Positions 57,555 through 64,000 of a stretch of DNA of 64,000 bases are shown piece after piece. The stretch covers positions 1-64,000 of the forward strand of contig NZ_NNBP01000027.1 in NCBI RefSeq assembly GCF_002803155.1, in the 5' to 3' direction. The translations under genes and the position numbers were made by a program. The DNA comes from Streptomyces sp. CB02959 (GTDB lineage: Bacteria; Actinomycetota; Actinomycetes; Streptomycetales; Streptomycetaceae). Numbering within the stretch: the first letter of the stretch is position 1; the number at the start of each line of letters is the position of its first letter. The notes beneath the pieces were generated by a model. It saw nothing but the letters and a program-made list of their open reading frames with translations, made no database searches and was not told the origin of the DNA.

Positions 57555-58955
57555 CTACATGTTGATCATGTGGCCCGCGAGGCCGTGGACCGCTTCCTGG
57601 ATCGCCTCGCCGAGGGTGGGGTGGCCGTGGACGTTGCGGGCCACCTCGTGGACGGTGAGGTCCCATTTCTGTGCGAGGGTCAGTTCCGGGAGGAGTTCGG
57701 TCGCTTCGGGGCCGATGAGGTGGGCGCCGATGATCTCCCCGTGCCGGGCATCGCTGATGATCTTGGCGAAGCCCGCGGTGTCGCCGATGCCGTGGGCCTT
57801 GGCGTTGGCGGTGAACGGGAACTTGGCCACCCGGACGTCGTAGCCCTGGTCGCGGGCCTGTGCCTCGGTCCAGCCGAAGCTGGCGATCTGCGGCTGGCAG
57901 AACGTCACCCGCGGGATCATCACGTAGTCGAGTTCCATGGTCTCCGCGCCTGCGATGGTCTCCGCGGCCACGATGCCCATCGCCTCGGCGGCGTGCGCCA
58001 GCATCAGTTTGGCGGTGACGTCGCCGATGGCGAAGATGTGCGGCACGCTCGTCCGGCACCGGCCGTCGATGTCGATGGCGCCGCGCTCGGTCAGTCTGAC
58101 GCCGGTGTTCTCCAGTCCGAAGCCGGTGGTCCGCGGCTGGAAGCCGATGGCCTGGAGGACCTGGTCGGTCTCCAGGGTCTGGCGTTGGCCGCCGGTGGTG
58201 ACCGTGACGCGCACCCGCTCCCCGGAGTCGTCGATCCCCTCGACGCGGGTGGAGGGCAGTACGTTGATGCCCAACTTGCGGTAGCGGCGGGCGAGTTCGG
58301 CGGAGACCTCGACGTCCTCCAGCGGTACGACGCGGTCCAGGAACTCCACGAGGGTGACTTCGACGCCGTAGTTGTGGAGGACGTAGGCGAACTCGACGCC
58401 GATGGCGCCCGCCCCGGCGATGACGATGCTGCGCGGCAGTTCGTCGGAGAGGATCTGCTCTTCGTAGGTCACCACCCGGCGGCTGAGTGAGGTGCCGGGC
58501 AGCAGGCGGGTGACCGAGCCGGTGGCGATGATCGCTTGGCCGAAGGAGAGGGTCTCGGTCCGGCCGTCGCCCAGGGTGACGTGGAGGGTGTGCGGGTCGA
58601 TGAAGGCTCCGACGCCCTCGAACTGCTCGATCTTGTTCTTCTTCATCAGGAAGTGCACGCCCTTGGCGCGGCCGTCGGCCACCTTGCGGCTGCGCAGGTA
58701 CGCCTCCCGGTAGTCGAAGGTGACCTGCCCGTCGACGTGCATCCCGAAGGTCTTCGCCTCCCGGCCCACGATGTGGGCGATCTCGGCGTTGCGGAGCAGG
58801 GCCTTCGAGGGGACGCAGCCGATGTTCAGGCAGACGCCGCCCCAGTACTTGGCCTCGACGATGGCCGTGCGCAGGCCGAGCTGGGCGGCCCGGATGGCCG
58901 CGACGTACCCTCCCGGGCCGGCGCCCAGGACCACCACGTCGAAGTGCGTGCTCAT
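57555..58955 (-). CDS. lpdA: dihydrolipoyl dehydrogenase
   Basis: 466 aa from ATG 58955. FAD enzyme with the disulfide active site [16 protein letters not shown] (C-x4-C). It has [23 protein letters not shown] for [23 protein letters not shown] for NAD, and [24 protein letters not shown]. The C-terminal His-x-x-x-x-Glu base is [15 protein letters not shown]. It serves as E3 of 2-oxoacid dehydrogenase complexes. E1 and E2 genes are not adjacent, so it may be a stand-alone or secondary copy. Confidence 0.92.
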   Translation of the reverse strand: MSTHFDVVVLGAGPGGYVAAIRAAQLGLRTAIVEAKYWGGVCLNIGCVPSKALLRNAEIAHIVGREAKTFGMHVDGQVTFDYREAYLRSRKVADGRAKGVHFLMKKNKIEQFEGVGAFIDPHTLHVTLGDGRTETLSFGQAIIATGSVTRLLPGTSLSRRVVTYEEQILSDELPRSIVIAGAGAIGVEFAYVLHNYGVEVTLVEFLDRVVPLEDVEVSAELARRYRKLGINVLPSTRVEGIDDSGERVRVTVTTGGQRQTLETDQVLQAIGFQPRTTGFGLENTGVRLTERGAIDIDGRCRTSVPHIFAIGDVTAKLMLAHAAEAMGIVAAETIAGAETMELDYVMIPRVTFCQPQIASFGWTEAQARDQGYDVRVAKFPFTANAKAHGIGDTAGFAKIISDARHGEIIGAHLIGPEATELLPELTLAQKWDLTVHEVARNVHGHPTLGEAIQEAVHGLAGHMINM

Positions 58956-59255
58956 ACCGTGCGCCCGCGTCGTTCGCCCCCGGAGGCGCCGGGCGTGCAC
59001 CGTCCCGTGATTCGCTCGCTCATGCTCGGCAGCCTAAGCGGGGGTGGTCGAGGCCGCAGCGCGTCGCGGTCCAGGTGGGGGGCGGCCCGGTGCTCCACGG
59101 GAAGGGTGCGAGCGGTCGCGGACCGCATCCGCGGGGCCGGGCCGCCCCGACCCCTCGGGCGGTGCGGTAGTTGGCGGCCGGCTCGGCCCCCGCGGCCGGG
59201 AGGCCACCGTGGTGTGCCGGGCGCGCAGCAGGTCAGCCGTACTCGACGGTGCGGG
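58956..59255. other. intergenic region
   Basis: 300 bp, very GC-rich; no gene, repeat or regulatory site recognised. Confidence 0.5.
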
Positions 59256-60137
59256 TCATCCGCGGTCGTCCGCCGGCGCCGCGCGGAGGGCTGCGGCGTG
59301 GTCGCGGAGGAAGTCGTCCAGGGAGCGGGCCGGTCGGCCCAGCAGGCGCGGGACGGTGTCGGCGACGGTCGCGGCCTCGCCTGCCGCGTACATGCCGTAC
59401 AGCTCGACCAGGCCGTCGACCTGCCATGCGGGCATGCCTGCGGCGAGCATCCCGGCGCGGGCCTGGTCGGGGGTCAGGTCGCGGTAGGCGACGTCGTGTC
59501 CGAGTGCGGCGCCGATCCGGGCGGCGATCCGGGCGTGGGTGAGCGCCTCGGGCCCGGTCACCTCCAGGACGGTCTTGGCGTTGCCGTCGCCGGTGAGCAC
59601 CGCGGCGGCGGTCTCGGCGACGTCGCGGGCGTCCACGTAGGAGACTGCGGTGTCGCCGGCGGGGAGGGCCAGGGTCCCGGACCGCAGGGATTCCGCCATG
59701 CCCAGGTAGTTCTGCCAGAAGCCGTTGGGGGCGAGTGCGGTCCAGTCGAGGCCGGTGGCGTTGAGCTGGTCGAGGCCGGCGGCGTGCGCGGCGAAGAACC
59801 GGACCGGGGTGACGTCGGGGCGTCCGAGGCCGACGGCCGCGTGGAGGACCACCCTGGGGCGGCCGGTCCGTACGGCGGCGTCGATGACGTTGCGCTGCTG
59901 CTGTTCGGCGTCCGGGTGGACGGGGGTCAGCAGGTAGACCGCGTCCACGCCGGTGAGGGCCGGGGTCAGCGACGCGGGGTCGCCCAGGTCGGCGGTGACC
60001 GGTTCCACGCCGGCGTCCCATTCGGCGGGCAGGTTCCGGGGGTTCCGCACCAGTGCGCGGACCGGTATGCCGCGGTGCCGGAGCGCGCTCACCAGCGGTC
60101 GGCCGACGGTGCCGGTCGCACCCGTCACGAGAATCAT
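59256..60137 (-). CDS. NmrA-like NAD(P)-binding protein
   Basis: 293 aa from ATG 60137 (AGGGGA upstream). Atypical SDR of the NmrA/HSCARG type: MILVTGATGTVGRPLVSALRHRG at the N terminus, VTADLGDPASL, AVYLLTP, and TALAPNGFWQNYL with GDTAVSYVDARDVAETAAAVL. It lacks the YxxxK active site and is therefore more likely an NAD(P)-redox sensor or oxidoreductase than a dehydrogenase. It is divergent from a LysR regulator, which probably controls it. Confidence 0.88.
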   Translation of the reverse strand: MILVTGATGTVGRPLVSALRHRGIPVRALVRNPRNLPAEWDAGVEPVTADLGDPASLTPALTGVDAVYLLTPVHPDAEQQQRNVIDAAVRTGRPRVVLHAAVGLGRPDVTPVRFFAAHAAGLDQLNATGLDWTALAPNGFWQNYLGMAESLRSGTLALPAGDTAVSYVDARDVAETAAAVLTGDGNAKTVLEVTGPEALTHARIAARIGAALGHDVAYRDLTPDQARAGMLAAGMPAWQVDGLVELYGMYAAGEAATVADTVPRLLGRPARSLDDFLRDHAAALRAAPADDRG

Positions 60138-60233
60138 CAAGTCCCCTGAGGTGGTTGAGGTGTTCAGGCCGAGTGGTGGCCTGTTTTCGGCCAAGTATCG
60201 GATGCGGTCTGGGCGTGCGGCGAGGTTTTTGAT

Positions 60234-60252
60234 CAACAAGCGCGTGTTGTTG
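60234..60252. promoter_or_regulatory. LysR-type binding site candidate
   Basis: CAACAA-GCGCGTG-TTGTTG: 6-bp inverted arms around 7 bases, between the divergent NmrA-like and LysR genes. Shape and place suit a LysR-family operator. Confidence 0.55.
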
Positions 60253-60320
60253 TCGATCCACCAGCGCCACTTGTCGCCGAACTGCCGGTTCCCCGGGCCG
60301 GCGCCATAGGATCCGGTCGC

Positions 60321-61229
60321 ATGGAACCCGAGTTGCGCCATCTGCGGGCGTTCGTCGCGGTGGCCGAGCACCGCAGCTTCACGCGCGCCGCCCAGGACCT
60401 CTACGTCGCACAGCAGGCCCTCAGCCAGCAGGTCAAGGCGTTGGAGGAGATCCTCGGCGTGCAGCTGCTGGCCCGGTCCTCGCGGCGGGTGGACCTCACC
60501 TTGGCGGGTAGTGCGTATCTGGCCGACTGCAAGCGGCTGTTGGCCGCCTCGACGCGCGCCACCCGGCACGTGCGGGCGGTGGCCGCCGGGGAGGCGGGCC
60601 GGCTGCGGCTGGCGTACTCGCTCAGCGCGGCGTACGAGACACTGCCCGAGCTGACGGACCGGCTGACCCGGCAGCATCCGGGGCTGAAGCTGGAGACCCG
60701 GGAGATCTTCGCCGGCGACGCCTGCCGCGCGCTGCGGGACGACCGCTGCGATATCGCGCTGGTCCCGGCCACGAGCCAGCCGAAGGGGCTGACCCGCCGC
60801 GCGGTCCGGCGGGAGCCGCTGCGGGTCGCGGTGTGCGACGGCCATCCGCTGGCCGGCGCCCGGACGGTTTCCCTCGGCCGGCTGCGCGGGGAGACCTTCC
60901 AGCTCTGGCCGCGCGACATGTCCCCCGGCTACTACGACGCGGTGCTCGACGCCTGCCAGGGTGCGGGCTTCGAGCCGGTCCTCGACGGCACCGCGTCCGG
61001 CACCAATGCCTGGGCCGGGATAGCCGCCGGCCGCGGCATCAACCTCGTGGTGGCGTCGCTGGCCCGTCAGCTCCCCCGCGACATCACCCTGGTGCCGCTC
61101 ACACCGCCGGGCCCTTCGCTCACCATCGAGGCCGTCTGGCGCACCGATCACCGGCATCCGGCCACCACGCACCTACTGGACGTCTGCACCGACCTCTACG
61201 AGGCGGAGGACCGGCCCACCACCGGGTAA
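60321..61229 (+). CDS. LysR-family regulator
   Basis: 302 aa. The N-terminal winged helix is PELRHLRAFVAVAEHRSFTRAAQDLYVAQQALSQQVKALEEILGVQLLARSSRRVDLT, and the C-terminal two-lobed effector domain includes GEAGRLRLAYSLSAAYETLPEL and CRALRDDRCDIALVPA. It is divergent from the NmrA-like gene with a dyad in between, the usual LysR/target arrangement. Confidence 0.93.
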   Translation: MEPELRHLRAFVAVAEHRSFTRAAQDLYVAQQALSQQVKALEEILGVQLLARSSRRVDLTLAGSAYLADCKRLLAASTRATRHVRAVAAGEAGRLRLAYSLSAAYETLPELTDRLTRQHPGLKLETREIFAGDACRALRDDRCDIALVPATSQPKGLTRRAVRREPLRVAVCDGHPLAGARTVSLGRLRGETFQLWPRDMSPGYYDAVLDACQGAGFEPVLDGTASGTNAWAGIAAGRGINLVVASLARQLPRDITLVPLTPPGPSLTIEAVWRTDHRHPATTHLLDVCTDLYEAEDRPTTG

Positions 61230-61254
61230 TGCCCTCGGGTGCCGGATACGGCGC

Positions 61255-61284
61255 AGGGCCCGGCGACCGCAGTCGCCGGGCCCT
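61255..61284. terminator. bidirectional terminator
   Basis: AGGGCCCGGCGAC (61255-61267), CGCA loop, GTCGCCGGGCCCT (61272-61284): perfect 13-bp stem between the convergent LysR and exporter genes. Confidence 0.85.
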
Positions 61285-61311
61285 GGCCCGTTGCCGTTTG
61301 CGGCGGGTGCG

Positions 61312-63867
61312 TCAGTTCACCGTGTCGTGGCTGAGCTCGATGTCGCACTCGGCCTGCCCGGAGGCGGTCAGCCGCAGCGGGGCGGCGGCCGGCGGATAGC
61401 CGCTGGCGATCAGCGTGTAGTCGCCGCTGTCGAGGTCGGTGAAGACGTACTCGCCGTCGTGGCCGCTGGTGGCGCTGCCCACGACGTTGCCCGCCGGGTC
61501 CAGCAGGGTCACCCGGGCGTCGTCGACCGCGCCGCCGTTGGCGGTGCGGACGGTGCCGCGGACCTGGGCGCCCAGCGTCAGCCGGATCTCGTACCAGTTG
61601 CGGGAGCCGGCGGCCACCTCCACCTGGAGAGCGGACGGACGGTGGCGCTCCGCGCTGACCGCCAGGGTGTAGCTGCCCGGGGTCAGTTCGTTGAAGCCGA
61701 AGCCGCCGTCCTGGCCGACGACGCCGGAGGCCACGACCTCACCGCGGACGTCGGTGGCCACGACCAGCGCACCGGGCACCGGGTCGTCGTTCTTCTCCTC
61801 GCGGACCTCGCCGGACAGTCCGGCCGCGCCGCTGAGCGTCAGGTCGAAGGAGACCGGTTCGGCCCCCACGACGACGGTCAGCGCCTGCGGCTTGCGGGCG
61901 CCCGCGGAGCCGATCAGCACGTAGGTGCCGGGGCCGGTGGTCGGCAGCGCGTAGCCGCCGTCGGCGTCGGTGGTGGTGCGGCCGAGCTGCCGTCCGCCGA
62001 CGCTGATCAGGGTGACCGCGGCCTGCGCCACCGGGTGACCGCCGCTGTCGCGCACGGTGCCGCGGATCAGTGGGCCGGACGCGTCCGCCACGGGGTCCGG
62101 GACGCTCTCGGCGGCCACGGCGACGGGGGCGACCGCCTCCGGGGCCGGTGCGGTCTCCGCCGCCGGCGGGACCTCGCCGTTGGCCTCGGCCTCGGCCTGG
62201 GCCCGCGCCTGGAGTCCGGAGATCTGCCGCAGCGGCACCTCCTTGATGAACCACATCAGCACGAAGGCCAGCGCGACGACGATGGCGCCCATCAGGAAGA
62301 CGGTGTGCATGGAGTCGGCGAAGCCGCGCTTGAACGGCTCGGCCAGTCGCGGGTCGAGGTGCTGGATGAACGAGGAGTCGCTCAGCACGCCCGATGAGCC
62401 GCCGCTGACGGGGTGCTTGAGCATGTCCAGCACCGGCTTGTTGGCCGGGTCGTGCAGCACCGCGGGGTCCTTCAGCGCGCTCTGGAAGCGCGCGGTGGAC
62501 GCGGCGCTCTTGAACGCGTCGCCGATCTTGTCACCGACCGTACTGAACAGCACCGAGAGGAAGATCGCGGTACCGGCCGTGGCACCCATCTGCCGGAAGA
62601 ACGTGGACGAGGCGGTGGCCACACCCATGTCCTGCGGCGGCACCGCGTTCTGCACGGCCAGCACCAGGGTCTGCATGCAGCCACCCAGGCCGAGGCCGAA
62701 GACCAGCATGTAGACCATGGTCTCCCACAGCGGGGTGTCCCACTGGACCCGGAAGTGGAAGAGCAGCATCGCGGCGACCATCAGCACGGTGCCGACGAGC
62801 GGGAAGACCTTGTAGCGGCCGGTCTTGGCGGTGACCTGACCGGAGACGATGGAGGCGATGAACATGCCCGCCATCAGCGGCAGCATCTCCAGGCCCGACT
62901 TGGTGGGGCTGGCGCCCTTCACGATCTGGAGGTACTGCGGGATCATCAGCATCCCGCCGAACATGCCCATACCGATCAGCACGGACAGCACGCTGGTCTT
63001 GCTGAAGGTGCCGTTGCGGAACAGCCGCATCGGGATCAGCGCGTCGTCGCCGATCCAGCGCTCCACGAAGACCCAGGCGATGATCCCGACGACGCCGATG
63101 ACGTAGCAGGAGATCGACTTCGTCGAGGTCCAGCCCCACTCCCGGCCCTGCTCGGCGACGAGCAGCAGCGGGACGACACCGATGGTGATGGTGAGCGCGC
63201 CCCACCAGTCGATCCGACGGCTGCGGCGGGTGTGCGGGATGTTGAGGACCTTGGCGACGACGAACAGCGCGATGATGCCGATCGGCACGTTGACCAGGAA
63301 GACCCAGCGCCAGCCGGTGATGCCGAGCAGGCTGGCCTGGCCGGCCAGCGCGCCGCCGATCAGCGGACCGGCGACGCTGGAGGTGGCGAACGTACCGAGC
63401 ATGTAGCCCTGGTACCGGGCGCGCTCCCGGGGCGGGACGATGTCACCGATGATCGCCAGTGCCAGCGACATCAGACCACCGGCGCCCAGGCCCTGGACGG
63501 CGCGGAACGCGGCGAGCTCGGTCATCGAGGTGGAGAAGGTGCAGAGCACCGAGCCCATCACGAAGATGGTGATCGCGGCCAGGTAGTAGGGCTTGCGGCC
63601 GTGGAGGTCGGACAGCTTGCCGTACAGCGGGGTGGCGATCGTGGAGGTGATCAGGTAGGCCGTGGTCGCCCAGGCCTGCTCGCTGAGTCCGTGCAGATCG
63701 TCGGCGATGGTCCGGATGGAGGTGCTGACGATCGTCTGGTCGAGGGCGGCAAGGAACATCCCCAGCATCAGACCGCTGAGGATGGTGAGGATCTGGCGGT
63801 GGGTGAGTACCCCCGCCCCCGGTATCGCCTTGGCTTGCGCCCCCGGCGGAGAGGTGGCTGTGCTCAT
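61312..63867 (-). CDS. DHA2-type MFS exporter with three C-terminal carboxypeptidase-regulatory-like domains
   Basis: 851 aa. The N-terminal 540 residues form a 14-helix drug:H+ antiporter: MFLAALDQTIVSTSIRTIADDL (motif D1), GKLSDLHGRKPYYLAAI (motif A), and AGPLIGGALAG (motif C). A Pro/Ala linker (about 565-600) leads to three Ig-like carboxypeptidase-regulatory repeats: GTVRDSGGHPVAQAAVTL, GEVREEKNDDPVPGALVVA and GTVRTANGGAVDDARVTLL, each with a DGGY/DGEY-type strand. The tail may contact the cell wall or other membrane proteins, depending on topology. Its ATG overlaps the stop of a MarR gene (ATGA), so it is in a MarR-controlled operon. Confidence 0.92.
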   Translation of the reverse strand: MSTATSPPGAQAKAIPGAGVLTHRQILTILSGLMLGMFLAALDQTIVSTSIRTIADDLHGLSEQAWATTAYLITSTIATPLYGKLSDLHGRKPYYLAAITIFVMGSVLCTFSTSMTELAAFRAVQGLGAGGLMSLALAIIGDIVPPRERARYQGYMLGTFATSSVAGPLIGGALAGQASLLGITGWRWVFLVNVPIGIIALFVVAKVLNIPHTRRSRRIDWWGALTITIGVVPLLLVAEQGREWGWTSTKSISCYVIGVVGIIAWVFVERWIGDDALIPMRLFRNGTFSKTSVLSVLIGMGMFGGMLMIPQYLQIVKGASPTKSGLEMLPLMAGMFIASIVSGQVTAKTGRYKVFPLVGTVLMVAAMLLFHFRVQWDTPLWETMVYMLVFGLGLGGCMQTLVLAVQNAVPPQDMGVATASSTFFRQMGATAGTAIFLSVLFSTVGDKIGDAFKSAASTARFQSALKDPAVLHDPANKPVLDMLKHPVSGGSSGVLSDSSFIQHLDPRLAEPFKRGFADSMHTVFLMGAIVVALAFVLMWFIKEVPLRQISGLQARAQAEAEANGEVPPAAETAPAPEAVAPVAVAAESVPDPVADASGPLIRGTVRDSGGHPVAQAAVTLISVGGRQLGRTTTDADGGYALPTTGPGTYVLIGSAGARKPQALTVVVGAEPVSFDLTLSGAAGLSGEVREEKNDDPVPGALVVATDVRGEVVASGVVGQDGGFGFNELTPGSYTLAVSAERHRPSALQVEVAAGSRNWYEIRLTLGAQVRGTVRTANGGAVDDARVTLLDPAGNVVGSATSGHDGEYVFTDLDSGDYTLIASGYPPAAAPLRLTASGQAECDIELSHDTVN

Positions 63868-64000
63868 GTACGTATCTCTCCCTGCTCCACGGTGGCACCC
63901 TGGTCTCCGCCGGGGCCCGGCCGTGCGTGTTGACGTTCTGCAAAGTCCTTGTTGAGCCGGCTCATCAGCCGGATCAGGTCGGCCCGGTCCTGCGGCGACC
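63864..64000 (-). CDS. MarR-like regulator, C-terminal end (runs off right edge)
   Basis: The minus strand enters the window reading SPQDRADLIRLMSRLNKDFAER and ends GATVEQGEIRT with a TGA overlapping the exporter start (ATGA). The final helix pattern (DRADLIRLMSRLNKDF) is that of MarR regulators, in which such an exporter operon is common. The DNA-binding part lies outside the window. Confidence 0.65.
   Translation of the reverse strand, partial: SPQDRADLIRLMSRLNKDFAERQHARPGPGGDQGATVEQGEIRT

Noticed and set aside
1-64000. tRNA, rRNA, origin of replication, phage attachment site
   Set aside because: None recognised on either strand by eye; a tRNAscan or Infernal run would settle it.

Overview
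The window looks like chromosomal DNA of a Streptomyces or a close relative. It is uniformly GC-rich, and its gene families fit: a NarL-type two-component pair, class E sortase (LAXTG) surface protein, DUF4232 lipoprotein, SUKH/RHS polymorphic toxin, MerR-HEAT regulator, NRPS and carboxylic acid reductase. All calls come from reading the sequence; no database search was run.

Layout. 1-4.0 kb: an IS630-type transposase running off the left edge, a small membrane protein, and a response regulator/histidine kinase pair whose kinase has an unusual C-terminal membrane and extracytoplasmic extension. 4.07-4.96 kb: a complete IS5-like element with inverted ends and a hairpin over its transposase ribosome binding site. 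It sits exactly at the 3' end of an immunity gene. 5-10 kb: a leftward three-gene toxin operon (WXG100/CpnT-like protein, RHS toxin with a deaminase-like tip, SUKH-type immunity protein) with two ATGA overlaps. 10-12.4 kb: an alpha/beta hydrolase, then decayed pieces of a histidine kinase, an ABC ATPase and an FtsX permease. 12.5-19.3 kb: a sugar locus (LacI regulator, ROK kinase, sugar porter, two different phosphomannose-isomerase-type enzymes) with two matching LacI-type operators. 19.5-22.5 kb: three secreted or surface proteins. 23-33.7 kb: a leftward NRPS operon (C-A-T-C-A-T-TE, first A domain serine-like), a flavin monooxygenase fused to a condensation/acyltransferase domain, and a short-chain dehydrogenase lacking the catalytic lysine. 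34-41 kb: HEAT protein, LysE exporter, TetR with two operators and its DUF2867-like target, BAAT-like hydrolase, and several broken transposases. 41-46.5 kb: GntR regulator, full-length carboxylic acid reductase, proline racemase-family enzyme. 47-55 kb: lytic transglycosylase and a metal/ion uptake locus. 55.5-64 kb: MerR-HEAT operon, lipoamide dehydrogenase, LysR/NmrA divergent pair, and a MarR/drug-exporter operon running off the right edge.

The best candidate for an undescribed system is 48.1-54.4 kb. An ArsR-type regulator lacking most of the usual metal ligands has a site TTGC-N8-GCAAATA over its own start codon. The same motif with identical spacing occurs twice between a divergent ABC transporter (duplicated permease, ATPase with AAA-associated tail, no binding protein) and an NRAMP-related transporter. 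The NRAMP gene also has a recognisable M-box magnesium riboswitch, a 25-codon leader ORF and a hairpin over its Shine-Dalgarno. The ABC operon has its own 15-codon leader ORF. This suggests one regulon with transcriptional, riboswitch and leader-peptide control, probably for Mg2+ or a related ion. The second candidate is the NRPS operon with its monooxygenase-condensation fusion.

Mobile-element remnants are frequent (near 0.2, 21.7, 37.9, 40.7, 46.6 and 57.4 kb). Decayed host genes also occur (HK/ABC/FtsX, a BCCT transporter and an MgtE/PRC-barrel protein), so this is an accessory, rearranged region.
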